DNA from: Pseudomonadota bacterium
Lineage (GTDB): Bacteria; Pseudomonadota; Gammaproteobacteria; Xanthomonadales; Xanthomonadaceae
NCBI GenBank assembly: GCA_023419315.1
Contig: JAEZYE010000046.1
Location: 1-20,151, forward strand
Length of the DNA: 20,151 bases
Direction of reading: 5' to 3'
Numbering within the stretch: the stretch's first letter is position 1; every line of letters begins with the position of its first letter. Under the pieces are notes generated by a model. That model did not search any database, was not told the DNA's origin, and saw nothing but the letters and a program-made list of their open reading frames with translations. Made by a program: the position numbers and the translations under genes. This document shows, piece by piece, positions 7,314-14,483 of the stretch.

Positions 7314-9764
7314 TCACTGGCAGGCCTCGCACGCTTCCGGATTCTCCAGCGAACAGGCCACCGCTTCGGCGGGCGAATATCCGGGTTTCGTTGCCGCGCC
7401 GACGCTGCTCACCGTGGTCTTGGCGATGCGCGTGGCCGGGCGGGAACGCAGGTAGTACGTGGTCTTGATGCCCTGTTTCCATGCATACATATACATGGAC
7501 GACAGCGCGCCGATGTTCGGACTTTCCATGAACAGGTTCAGCGAGGCGGATTGATCGATGAACGCGCCACGCTCGGCGGCCATGTCGATCAGCGAACGCA
7601 TCGGCAATTCCCAGGCCGTGCGGTAGATCTGCCGCAGCGGTTCGGGAATGTCCGCAAGCCCCTGGATGGAGCCTTCGGCGAGCTTGATTGCATCGCGCAT
7701 TTCCGGGGTCCACAAGCCCAGCTTCTTCAGTTCGGCGACCAGATAGCGATTGACCTGGAGGAAATCGCCGGACAGCGTTTCCCGCTTGAACAGGTTGGAA
7801 ATCTGCGGCTCGACGCATTCGTAGCAGCCGGCGATCGAGGCGATCGTCGCGGTCGGCGCGATGGCAATCAGCAACGAGTTGCGCAGGCCGTGTTCACGGA
7901 TGCGCTCGCGCAGCGCGTCCCAGCGCTGGCGCTGTTCCGGCGCCACGTTCCAGGCGTCGAACTGCAGCTCGCCGAGGGCGGCGCGGGTGTCGGCGAAGGA
8001 CGGATGGCGCCCGCGTTCTTCGGCCAGTTCACACGAGGTTTCCAGCGCATGGAAGTAGATCGTTTCGGCAATCCGCCGCGACAGGGTGCGTGCCTCGTCG
8101 CTGTCGAACGGCAGGCGCTTGCGGAAGAAGACATCCTGCAGGCCCATGCAGCCCAGGCCGACCGGACGCCAGCGCAGGTTGCCGCGACGCGCGGATTCAA
8201 TCGGATAGAAGTTCAGATCGATCACGCGATCGAGCTGGCGCACGGCCAGGCGCACGGTTTCGGCCAGGCGCTCGAAATCGAAGTCGCCATGCGCGTCGAA
8301 ATGGCGCGCCAGATTGATCGAGCCCAGGTTGCAGACGGCCGTTTCCTCGGCCGAGGTGATCTCCAGGATCTCGGTGCACAGGTTGGACAGGTGGATGACG
8401 TTGCCCGCGCGCAAGGTCTGGTTGCTCGCGCGATTGCACTTGTCCTTGAAGGTCATCCAGCCGTTGCCGGTCTCGGCCAGCGTGCGCATCATCCGCGCAT
8501 ACAGCTTGCGTGCCGGCACCGAGCGGGTTGCCTTGCCCTGCGCCTCGGCTTGCAGGTATGCCTGCTCGAAAGCTTCGCCATACAGGTCGGTCAGTTCGGG
8601 CGTCACGCGCGGATCGAACAGCGACCAGGCCTGATCGGCTTCGACGCGCTGCATGAACAGATCCGGCACCCAGTTGGCGAGATTGAGGTTGTGCGTGCGA
8701 CGCGATTCATCGCCGGTGTTGTCGCGCAGTTCGAGGAAGTCCTCGATGTCGGCATGCCAGGTTTCCAGATAGACGCAGGCCGCGCCTTTGCGCTTGCCGC
8801 CCTGGTTGACCGCGGCGACCGAGGAATCCAGCGTCTTCAGCCACGGCACGATGCCATTGGAATGGCCATTGGTGGAGCGGATCAGCGAGCCACGCGAACG
8901 CACGCGCGAATAGCTGACGCCGATGCCGCCACTGAATTTGGACAGCTGCGCGATGTCGCCGTAGCGCTGGTAGATCGATTCCAGCGAATCCTGCGGCGAG
9001 TCGAGCAGGAAGCATGAGGACAGCTGTTCGTGCGTGGTGCCGCTGTTGAACAGCGTCGGCGAGCTGGGCAGATAGTCGAGATTGCCCAAGCGACGGTAGA
9101 GCGCCGGCGCTTCGGTGACGTCCTCGCTCAGTGCACAGGCGATGCGCAGGAAGAACTGCTGCGGCGTTTCGATCACCTTGCGCGTGTGCGGATGGCGCAG
9201 CAGGTAGCGGTCGTACAGCGTGCGCAGGCCGAAGTAGTCGAAATGCAGATCGAGCGACGCATCCAGCGCATCGTTGAACTTGCGCGCGTTGGTCTGCACG
9301 AAGCCCAGCAGGCGATCGTTGATCAGGCCGACTTCGTGGCCGCGCGTGATCGACTGCGAAAAGGCGTGGATTTCCTGCCCGGTGACTTCCTTGTCGATGT
9401 AGCTGGCGAGCAGGCGCGCGGCCAGGCGGCTGTACTCGGGCTCTTCGGCGGTGAGCAATGCGGCGGTGCGGATCGACAGCTCATCCAGTTCGCGCGTGCT
9501 GGCGCCGTCGTAAAGCCCGGAGATGGTGCGGGTCGCCACACGCATCGGATCGACGGCGTGCAAGCCTTCGCAGCTGCGCTGCACGGCACGGACGATCTTG
9601 TTGAGATCGACCGGCTCGCGGCTGCCGTTGCGCTTGGTCACGCTCATCGCCGTCGCGGTCGGCGGCGAAGTCAGCAGGAAGCCGGGGGCGTCGGCGGATG
9701 TATTCGCGGACGGATTTGCGAGCGCGGGCGGCTCTTCGACGAGGTCGTGCGATGCGGTGGTCAT
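7314..9764 (-). CDS. nrdA: Ribonucleoside-diphosphate reductase class Ia, alpha (catalytic) subunit
   Basis: NrdA reduces ribonucleoside diphosphates to deoxyribonucleotides. The protein has 816 residues: a variable 40-residue leader rich in Ala, Pro and Ser, an ATP-cone (about 40-130) for overall activity control, and the ten-stranded barrel. Visible catalytic residues are Cys251 and Cys478 (the redox pair), Asn461, Cys463 and Glu465 in NLCTE, and Tyr770-Tyr771 in TTYYLR for radical transfer. The flexible C-terminal pair is Cys812/Cys815 in CEACQ. The start at 9764 is set by GGAGGA four bases upstream; the open frame reaches 10055, but that part is the regulatory leader. The gene has a 190-nt stretch between riboswitch and start codon and probably heads a three-gene unit with the small ORF and nrdB. 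Confidence 0.97.
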   Translation of the reverse strand: MTTASHDLVEEPPALANPSANTSADAPGFLLTSPPTATAMSVTKRNGSREPVDLNKIVRAVQRSCEGLHAVDPMRVATRTISGLYDGASTRELDELSIRTAALLTAEEPEYSRLAARLLASYIDKEVTGQEIHAFSQSITRGHEVGLINDRLLGFVQTNARKFNDALDASLDLHFDYFGLRTLYDRYLLRHPHTRKVIETPQQFFLRIACALSEDVTEAPALYRRLGNLDYLPSSPTLFNSGTTHEQLSSCFLLDSPQDSLESIYQRYGDIAQLSKFSGGIGVSYSRVRSRGSLIRSTNGHSNGIVPWLKTLDSSVAAVNQGGKRKGAACVYLETWHADIEDFLELRDNTGDESRRTHNLNLANWVPDLFMQRVEADQAWSLFDPRVTPELTDLYGEAFEQAYLQAEAQGKATRSVPARKLYARMMRTLAETGNGWMTFKDKCNRASNQTLRAGNVIHLSNLCTEILEITSAEETAVCNLGSINLARHFDAHGDFDFERLAETVRLAVRQLDRVIDLNFYPIESARRGNLRWRPVGLGCMGLQDVFFRKRLPFDSDEARTLSRRIAETIYFHALETSCELAEERGRHPSFADTRAALGELQFDAWNVAPEQRQRWDALRERIREHGLRNSLLIAIAPTATIASIAGCYECVEPQISNLFKRETLSGDFLQVNRYLVAELKKLGLWTPEMRDAIKLAEGSIQGLADIPEPLRQIYRTAWELPMRSLIDMAAERGAFIDQSASLNLFMESPNIGALSSMYMYAWKQGIKTTYYLRSRPATRIAKTTVSSVGAATKPGYSPAEAVACSLENPEACEACQ

Positions 9765-9767
9765 GAT

Positions 9768-9773
9768 TCCTCC
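9768..9773 (-). promoter_or_regulatory. Strong ribosome binding site fixing the nrdA start
   Basis: GGAGGA on the minus strand ends three bases before the ATG at 9764. It decides the start against the longer open frame extending to 10055. As the riboswitch target it could be blocked by pairing, but I see no clear anti-Shine-Dalgarno partner. Confidence 0.8.
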
Positions 9774-9846
9774 ATGCGTGATGCACGCGGCGGCCTGTCC
9801 CTCGCAGGCAGCGGACGCCGATGTGGATGACCAGAGTGGGAAAGCG

Positions 9847-9880
9847 GCGTCGCAGGAGTCGCGACACGCGGATGCGACGC
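9847..9880 (-). promoter_or_regulatory. Hairpin in the nrdA leader, candidate expression platform
   Basis: A perfect 8-bp stem (GCGTCGCA at 9873-9880 with TGCGACGC at 9847-9854) closes an 18-nt loop, followed by CGCTTT. It lies between riboswitch and start codon. The short T run makes it at best a weak intrinsic terminator, so Rho-dependent or translational control is also possible. Confidence 0.4.
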
Positions 9881-9930
9881 GGCCGGCCTGCTTCACCAGC
9901 CATCTCCCCCCGGAGACTCCGCGGCCGGCA

Positions 9931-9952
9931 CCGCGCGGTGTGCAGCGCGCGG
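9931..9952 (-). promoter_or_regulatory. Hairpin immediately 3' of the cobalamin riboswitch
   Basis: CCGCGCG (9946-9952) pairs perfectly with CGCGCGG (9931-9937) around an 8-nt loop. It begins two bases after the riboswitch P1 stem and could be the element switched by ligand binding. No T tract follows. Confidence 0.4.
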
Positions 9953-9954
9953 CT

Positions 9955-10127
9955 GTCGGCAGGTCTTCGGACTCGTGGACGCGGAAGCGCTGCTTCCTCC
10001 TAGCCCGTCGCTTCCCGAGGCGAGGCCTCAGTGCCAATGACGGGTTCGTTTCCACTTACCGCTGCGGGGCAGTGCCGGCTTGTACCGGCTTCCCTTTTCA
10101 TCCCCCGGTTGCGGCGGGGGAACCGAC
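9955..10127 (-). promoter_or_regulatory. Cobalamin (adenosylcobalamin) riboswitch in the nrdA leader
   Basis: On the minus strand the conserved series of the B12 riboswitch appears in the right order: GGGAAGCCGGT, then CCGGCACTGCCCCGCAGCGG, GGTAAG, a GGCACTGAG element, GGGAAGCGACGGG, and the 3' end AGTCCGAAGACCTGCC. P1 can form between GTCGG (10123-10127) and CCGAC (9955-9959). The element starts where transcription from the promoter at 10135-10163 should begin. Cobalamin riboswitches upstream of B12-independent ribonucleotide reductase genes are known, for example the Streptomyces nrdABS operon. They shut off the class Ia enzyme when B12 allows the class II enzyme to work. About 190 nt separate the aptamer from the start codon. 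Subclass and ligand preference are not certain by eye. Confidence 0.92.
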
Positions 10128-10130
10128 GGG

Positions 10131-10146
10131 CCCCAAGATAGTGGGG
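10131..10146 (-). promoter_or_regulatory. NrdR-box-like palindrome 2, covering the -10 box
   Basis: CCCCAAGATAGTGGGG is a 16-bp imperfect palindrome with the central AnAT core of the NrdR box but weaker outer bases. It lies exactly 32 bp from box 1, three helical turns, the usual arrangement for paired NrdR sites. It covers the -10 element completely, so NrdR binding would block RNA polymerase. Confidence 0.55.
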
Positions 10147-10163
10147 CAGTGCGGAAGCGTCAA
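10135..10163 (-). promoter_or_regulatory. Promoter of the nrdA operon
   Basis: TTGACG (10158-10163) and TATCTT (10135-10140) are separated by exactly 17 bp on the minus strand, matching the sigma70 consensus at five and four positions. Transcription would start near 10128, one base before the first P1 stem base of the riboswitch. Promoter and aptamer therefore fit together without a gap. Confidence 0.75.
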
Positions 10164-10178
10164 CACCAGATGTGGTGA
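10163..10178 (-). promoter_or_regulatory. NrdR-box-like palindrome 1, abutting the -35 box
   Basis: Read on the plus strand, ACACCAGATGTGGTGA matches the ACACnAnATnTnGTGT pattern of NrdR boxes at nearly all fixed positions. It touches the -35 element. NrdR is the ATP/dATP-sensing repressor of ribonucleotide reductase genes, so this site fits its place. Confidence 0.7.
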
Positions 10179-10215
10179 AACCGGGCCGACGGGCCACGCC
10201 CCCTTCGCACCGCGG

Positions 10216-10896
10216 TCAACGCGTGAAGCGCACGGCGGAGAGCGCTTCCTGCAATCGCGCGCGCGCGGTGGCTTCATCGAATGGCGGCTGGCGCGGCGGG
10301 TCGAACACGTCCGGACGCGTGCCGCTGATCAGCAGATCGATGGCGAAGCAGCGGCCGTGGCGTACGGCGCGATAGGCGTCGACCTGGACGTAATGGCTCA
10401 TGGCCGCGTCGCCGGCGCGGAAATGACGGAAGGGTTGGCCGTCGATCCGCACTTCATCGCTGGCGGCCGATTCGGCGGAATCGGCGATGTCTTCGCAATG
10501 GTCCGTGGCCGAGGCTTCGTTGCTCGTGCCGATGCGCAGCTCGGCGGCGGTGATCGCGTTGGAACCGTCGAGCACCAGCGCCAGCAGCGGCGTGCCGGGT
10601 GCGTCACCGGCATACGACTTCCATTCGGTGGTGTTCGTCCAGTCGCGATGGAAGTCACGCCGCAGGGTGAATCCCGGCGTGTGCAACACCGCAATTCCCA
10701 AGGCTTCATCGGTGAACTGCGCGCGCGGACGCTCGCGTTCCGAAAGAGGCACGCTGGTCGCGCCGGGCGATGCGGAATCTGCAGGCCGTGCCACCGGCGG
10801 CGCGGGGTCAGGCGTTGCAGGAGGTCCGGGCGATGGCTCGCGCTGGCAACCGAGCACAGTGAAGACACACAGGAGCAAGGGCAGGACGCGTTTCAT
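10216..10896 (-). CDS. Hypothetical lipoprotein downstream of tatC
   Basis: The 226-residue product begins with a lipoprotein signal (MKRVLPLLLCVFTVLGC, Cys17 lipidated), followed by a Pro/Ala/Ser linker to about residue 50. The rest is a soluble alpha/beta-looking domain with no motif I recognise. It contains two Cys (Cys134 and Cys183) that could form a disulfide in the periplasm. The in-frame extension upstream to 11607 overlaps tatC in another frame and is rejected. The gene starts 65 bp after the tatC stop on the same strand, so cotranscription with tatABC is plausible, although its own promoter is not excluded. On its other side lies the nrdA promoter region, with transcription in the same direction and no T-tract terminator that I can see. 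Confidence 0.8.
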   Translation of the reverse strand: MKRVLPLLLCVFTVLGCQREPSPGPPATPDPAPPVARPADSASPGATSVPLSERERPRAQFTDEALGIAVLHTPGFTLRRDFHRDWTNTTEWKSYAGDAPGTPLLALVLDGSNAITAAELRIGTSNEASATDHCEDIADSAESAASDEVRIDGQPFRHFRAGDAAMSHYVQVDAYRAVRHGRCFAIDLLISGTRPDVFDPPRQPPFDEATARARLQEALSAVRFTR

Positions 10897-10961
10897 CAGG
10901 GCTGGACTCGCCGGAACCTGCCGCAGTCTTGCAGCAGTGCGATGAAGACCGCATCGCGACG

Positions 10962-11720
10962 TCAGGCGTCGTGTGGATCCCGCTTCGGCGCCACCCAGCG
11001 CGAGGCGATGATGCCGGCTTCGTACAAGAGGCACATCGGCAACGCCAGCAGCAGCTGGGACACCACGTCCGGCGGCGTGACGATCGCGGCGACCACGAAG
11101 ATGCCGACGACGGCATAGCCGCGCCCTTCGCGCAGCTGATCCGGCGTCACCCAGCCGAGCAGTGACAGGATGACCAGCGCGACTGGCAGTTCGAACGACA
11201 GGCCGAACGCCAGGAAGATCACCAGCACGAAATCGAGGTACTTCGCCGGATCCGGCGCGATGGTGACGATGTCGGGCGTGAACATCATCAAGCCGTGGAA
11301 TACCGCGGGCAGCACGAGGAAGTACGCGAACGCGCAGCCGACGTAGAACAGCACGATGGCCGAGAACAGCAACGGCATCGCCAGCCGCTTCTCGTGCCGG
11401 TACAGGCCGGGCGCAACGAAGCCCCACGCCTGGAACAACTGCCACGGCGCAGTAACGAACAGGGCGGTGAAGAACGCCAGCTTGATCGGTGCGAAGAAGC
11501 CGGAAGTGGGTTCGCTGGCAATCAACTGCGTGGCCTGCGAGGCGGGCAGCTGGCTGATGAGCGGAATGGCCAGGTGCTCGTACAGCTCCTTCGCGAACGG
11601 CAGGCACGCCATCAGCACGACGCCGAGCCCGAGCAGGCCGCGCATCAGCCGCGTGCGCAGTTCGAGCAGGTGTTCCATCAGGCTGCTTTCGGCCTGGCTG
11701 TCAGGTGCTTCTTTGTTCAT
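10962..11720 (-). CDS. tatC: Sec-independent protein translocase subunit TatC
   Basis: TatC is the multispanning core that binds twin-arginine signal peptides together with TatB in the inner membrane. The 252-residue protein has six likely spans. Family landmarks are HLLELRTRL near the N-terminus, FVAPGLYRHEKR (101-112, containing the signal-peptide-binding Glu110), FELPV (176-180, the intramembrane Glu177) and TPPDVVSQ (215-222). The length is typical. The start lies inside the end of tatB, with a 20-bp overlap, indicating translational coupling. Confidence 0.97.
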   Translation of the reverse strand: MNKEAPDSQAESSLMEHLLELRTRLMRGLLGLGVVLMACLPFAKELYEHLAIPLISQLPASQATQLIASEPTSGFFAPIKLAFFTALFVTAPWQLFQAWGFVAPGLYRHEKRLAMPLLFSAIVLFYVGCAFAYFLVLPAVFHGLMMFTPDIVTIAPDPAKYLDFVLVIFLAFGLSFELPVALVILSLLGWVTPDQLREGRGYAVVGIFVVAAIVTPPDVVSQLLLALPMCLLYEAGIIASRWVAPKRDPHDA

Positions 11721-12114
11721 CGCGGCCGTCTGCGTCGGGCGGAGGCGTCATCGGCTCGTTGCGCGAGGCGAGCACTTCATCGGGTTGATCGATCGGATCT
11801 TTCGATTCGGCCGGCTTGTCGGTCGAGGTAACGGAGTCGCGCAGGTCGGCGAACTCGCGCTCGGTGTCGGCAGCGGCCTCACGCATGCGCCGCTCCGAAT
11901 CGCGCAGCGCTTCCTCGGTGTCGTGCAGGCTGCGCTTGAGCTCGTCGGCGGCCAGCTCGCGCTCCAGTTCATCCTTCACCGAATGCCACTGCGCGCGCGC
12001 GCGCCGCACCCACAGCCCAGCGAAACGCGCCGCCTTGGGCAGGCGCTCAGGGCCGAGCACGACCAGCGCCACGATGGCGATGATCAGCAGTTCGCCGAAG
12101 CCGATGTCGAACAT
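11701..12114 (-). CDS. tatB: Sec-independent protein translocase subunit TatB
   Basis: TatB works with TatC in the receptor for twin-arginine signal peptides. The 137-residue protein begins MFDIGFGELL, with the conserved Glu8. One membrane span (about 5-21), the GPERLP hinge, an amphipathic helix and a long charged helical region (about 30-100) rich in Glu, Arg and Asp follow. The tail is Asp/Pro-rich and poorly conserved. The longer charged domain and FDIG/GPERLP wording separate it from TatA. It lies 21 bp after tatA. Confidence 0.96.
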   Translation of the reverse strand: MFDIGFGELLIIAIVALVVLGPERLPKAARFAGLWVRRARAQWHSVKDELERELAADELKRSLHDTEEALRDSERRMREAAADTEREFADLRDSVTSTDKPAESKDPIDQPDEVLASRNEPMTPPPDADGRDEQRST

Positions 12115-12135
12115 GGCGGCAGGACAGCCGCTGGG

Positions 12136-12363
12136 TCAGGGTGTGTTGTTGCGATCGCGTTCTTTCGACGCGTTCGGATCCTGGCTGCGGGACTGATCGT
12201 CCAGGCGCTCGACCGGCTTGTCTTCCTCGTCGCGCATGCCCTTCTTGAAGCCCTTCACCGCTTCGCCGAGATCACTGCCGACATTGCGCAGGCGCTTGGT
12301 GCCGAAGATGAGCAGCACCACCGCCAGCACGATGATCCAATGCCAGATGCTCAAACCGCCCAT
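12136..12363 (-). CDS. tatA: Sec-independent protein translocase subunit TatA
   Basis: TatA oligomerises to form or weaken the membrane at the translocation site. The 75-residue protein has the standard plan: one N-terminal span (IWHWIIVLAVVLLIF), the FGTKRLRNVG hinge and an amphipathic helix ending KGFKKGMRDEE, then a polar tail. It is the first gene of tatABC. A 12-bp hairpin separates it from the SYLF gene upstream. I see no strong promoter; TATCCT about 35 bp before the start is a weak -10 candidate without a -35. Confidence 0.96.
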   Translation of the reverse strand: MGGLSIWHWIIVLAVVLLIFGTKRLRNVGSDLGEAVKGFKKGMRDEEDKPVERLDDQSRSQDPNASKERDRNNTP

Positions 12364-12402
12364 GGTGTGCCGCCGTTATGTGTGAATGTGATGCGTAGGA
12401 TA

Positions 12403-12438
12403 ACGCAGGCGCGCCACCGGATCCGCGCGCGCCTGCGT
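12403..12438 (-). terminator. 12-bp inverted repeat between the SYLF gene and tatA
   Basis: ACGCAGGCGCGC (12403-12414) is repeated exactly inverted at 12427-12438, with a 12-nt spacer. It starts 7 bp after the SYLF gene stop. The stem is long and perfect, but only two T residues follow on the minus strand, so termination would be weak or need Rho. It could equally be an mRNA stabiliser. Confidence 0.5.
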
Positions 12439-12445
12439 GTTTGCA

Positions 12446-13348
12446 TCACGGCGTGCCGTCGAGTGCTTCCGTGCGCACTTCGCCTTCAGCCACCGGCTGG
12501 AAACCTTGCGAGGATGTGGAGACGGGGGCCTGGCCCAGCGGCACGGACTCGGCGGACGCGGCGGGCTGGGCAGCGGCGTTCGTGGCCGGATTCGCCCCCG
12601 GCGACGTGCTTGCCGTCGGCCTGGGTGTCGCGGTGCCGCGCGCGGCGCGTGCGGCGGCGGTGGCTTCTTCCAGCTCATCGCGGAAACCGACGACCGCACT
12701 GGAAGGTTGTCCGGCGCGACCCTCGAAGATCGCGCGCGGCGTACCCGCACTGCCGTAGACCGCGGTGTTGGCGTCGTCATCGATCTGCAGCACGGCGCCG
12801 TCCAGCGCCACGCCCGCGAACAGGCCGCGCGCGCGCGACCACGACCAGATTTCCGCCTTCAACTGGCCGTCGGTCGCGGCGACCGCGTTGCGGCCGACCG
12901 GACCGGCCGCGACGCCTGCATCGGCACCGAGCGTGAACTTGCCGTTGACGATGTTGTCCAGGTTCCGGTCGTTGCGGAACACCAGCACGATGTCCGAAGA
13001 CTGCACGCCGGCCTGGAAGCCGATGCTGCCGCCGGTGAGTTTGACGAAGACCGGCTGCGACCAGGTGCCGTCCGGATTCTTCACCGACATCAGGCCATGA
13101 CCGCGACGGCCGCCGACGACCAGTCCGGCCTTGAGGCTGTCGGGGACGACGACGATCGCCTTGGCTTCATCGAGCAGCTTGTCGGGAATGCTGTCCTCGG
13201 GCATGCGGCGGATTTCGTCGAGCACGCGAACGGCGTTGGTGGCGCGTTCGTCTTCCTTCGGGCCGGCCAGTGCGTTGCCCGCGAACAGCGCGGTGGCGAG
13301 CACAGTGGCGGCAGGCAGCATCAGCAGGCGGTGGTGACGGCGCTTCAT
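12446..13348 (-). CDS. Exported SYLF (Ysc84-type) domain protein
   Basis: SYLF domains bind lipids; the bacterial members are poorly understood periplasmic or outer-membrane-facing proteins. The 300-residue protein has a cleavable signal peptide ending ALA at residue 28. The SYLF domain spans about residues 40-225 and includes the strand-rich core (AIVVVPDSLKAGLVVGGRRG, FVKLTGGSIGFQAGVQSSD, NGKFTLGADAGVAAGPVGR). An unusual tail (about 230-300) rich in Ala, Pro, Ser and Thr follows, probably disordered. The start at 13348 has GGAG six bases upstream. The open frame continues to 13576, but that overlaps hemH on the other strand and is rejected. The gene is divergent from hemH. Confidence 0.93.
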   Translation of the reverse strand: MKRRHHRLLMLPAATVLATALFAGNALAGPKEDERATNAVRVLDEIRRMPEDSIPDKLLDEAKAIVVVPDSLKAGLVVGGRRGHGLMSVKNPDGTWSQPVFVKLTGGSIGFQAGVQSSDIVLVFRNDRNLDNIVNGKFTLGADAGVAAGPVGRNAVAATDGQLKAEIWSWSRARGLFAGVALDGAVLQIDDDANTAVYGSAGTPRAIFEGRAGQPSSAVVGFRDELEEATAAARAARGTATPRPTASTSPGANPATNAAAQPAASAESVPLGQAPVSTSSQGFQPVAEGEVRTEALDGTP

Positions 13349-13514
13349 GGCGGACTCCAAATGCGGATTCGCAGCAAAATACTGCAACCGCTTGAAAATA
13401 GGTGCGGCCGAATGAATCCGCGCTGACAAAAACGCGGGCCGCCGCGAGCGCGGGAAGGCGCATGCGCTCGGTCCGACACGCCGTGACACGGGTGACCTCT
13501 GACACAATAGCCGC

Positions 13515-14483
13515 ATGCCCGACGCACCCGATACCGCGCTGATCGCGGTCAACCTAGGCACGCCCGCGGCGCCCACGGCACAGGCCGTGCGGCGTTACCT
13601 GGCGGAATTCCTCCATGATCACCGCGTGGTGCAGCTCAGCCGCTGGATCTGGTGTCCGCTGCTGCATGGCGTGATCCTTCCGTTGCGTGGACCGAAGGCG
13701 GCGCACAAGTACGCGCAGATCTGGTTGCCGGAAGGTTCGCCGCTGGCGGTGCACACGCATCGGTTGGGCCAGGCCCTGCAGGAGCGCCTGCCGCAGTGGC
13801 GCGTGATCGATGCGATGCGATACGGCCAGCCCGCGCTGGCGACGCGCCTGGACGAACTGCGCCGGCAGGGCGTGCGCCGCGCGATCGTGTTGCCGCTGTA
13901 TCCGCAGTACTCGACCACGACGACGGAGTCGGTGAAAGACGTGCTGGCGCGCGAAACACCGGGTGTGCAGATCCACGTCATCGAGGACTATGCGGTCGAT
14001 GTCCGCTGGGTGGCGGCCGTGGTGGCGTCGATTCGCGCGTGGCGCGAGCAGCACGGCGCCGGCGAGCACCTGCTGTTTTCGTATCACGGGCTCCCGCAGC
14101 GGCTTGCGCACGCGGGCGATCCCTACCCTCAGCGGTGCGAAGCCAGCACGCAGGCCATCGTGCGGGCGCTGGGGCTGGGCGATGACGAGTGGACGCTGAC
14201 CTACCAGTCGCGCTTCGGCAAGGAACGCTGGCTGGAGCCGGCCACCGATCGCACGCTCGACGCGCTGGCCTCGCGTGGCGTCCGCAAGGTCGATGTGGTC
14301 TGCCCGGGCTTCGCCGTCGATTGCCTGGAAACGCTGGAGGAAGTCGGCATCGGCTTCGTCGAGCAGTTCGCCGCGCAAGGCGGGCAGTTGCGCTATATCC
14401 CCTGCCTCAACGCGGCGCCCTCGCATGCCGACGCACTGGCCGCGCTCGCGCTGGACGCAGCCCGCGAAGCCGGATGGAACTGA
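13515..14483 (+). CDS. hemH: Ferrochelatase HemH
   Basis: Ferrochelatase inserts ferrous iron into protoporphyrin IX, the last step of protohaem synthesis, at the inner face of the membrane. The 322-residue protein has the expected length. It shows the start ALIAVNLGTP, PLYPQYSTTTTESV (127-140), the catalytic His191 in FSYHGLP, the YQSRFG motif (230-235) and the acidic site with Glu272 in CPGFAVDCLETLEE. No ribosome site precedes the ATG. A CACAAT hexamer (13503-13508) lies six bases upstream and may be a -10 box giving a leaderless mRNA. The gene overlaps the next by 10 bp. Confidence 0.97.
   Translation: MPDAPDTALIAVNLGTPAAPTAQAVRRYLAEFLHDHRVVQLSRWIWCPLLHGVILPLRGPKAAHKYAQIWLPEGSPLAVHTHRLGQALQERLPQWRVIDAMRYGQPALATRLDELRRQGVRRAIVLPLYPQYSTTTTESVKDVLARETPGVQIHVIEDYAVDVRWVAAVVASIRAWREQHGAGEHLLFSYHGLPQRLAHAGDPYPQRCEASTQAIVRALGLGDDEWTLTYQSRFGKERWLEPATDRTLDALASRGVRKVDVVCPGFAVDCLETLEEVGIGFVEQFAAQGGQLRYIPCLNAAPSHADALAALALDAAREAGWN

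Noticed and set aside
5988..9017. 1009-codon plus-strand open frame
   Set aside because: It lies antisense to nrdB, the small ORF and nrdA, whose catalytic residues are intact. The translation is His/Gln/Arg/Val-rich without domains, as expected of a GC-rich shadow frame.
9765..10055. N-terminal extension of nrdA
   Set aside because: This stretch contains part of the riboswitch and leader hairpins. GGAGGA before the ATG at 9764 and family length favour the shorter protein.
9523..11118. 531-codon plus-strand open frame across the nrdA leader
   Set aside because: It crosses nrdA, the riboswitch, the lipoprotein and tatC on the opposite strand. No recognisable protein features are seen.
10897..11607. 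N-terminal extension of the lipoprotein frame
   Set aside because: The extension overlaps tatC in another frame. The lipoprotein signal begins at the ATG at 10896 and fixes the start.
11356..12936. 526-codon plus-strand open frame
   Set aside because: It is antisense to tatC, tatB, tatA and part of the SYLF gene, all of which have clear family motifs.
14189..14473. N-terminal extension of the alpha/beta hydrolase
   Set aside because: It is hemH read in another frame; the hydrolase fold begins at the ATG at 14474.
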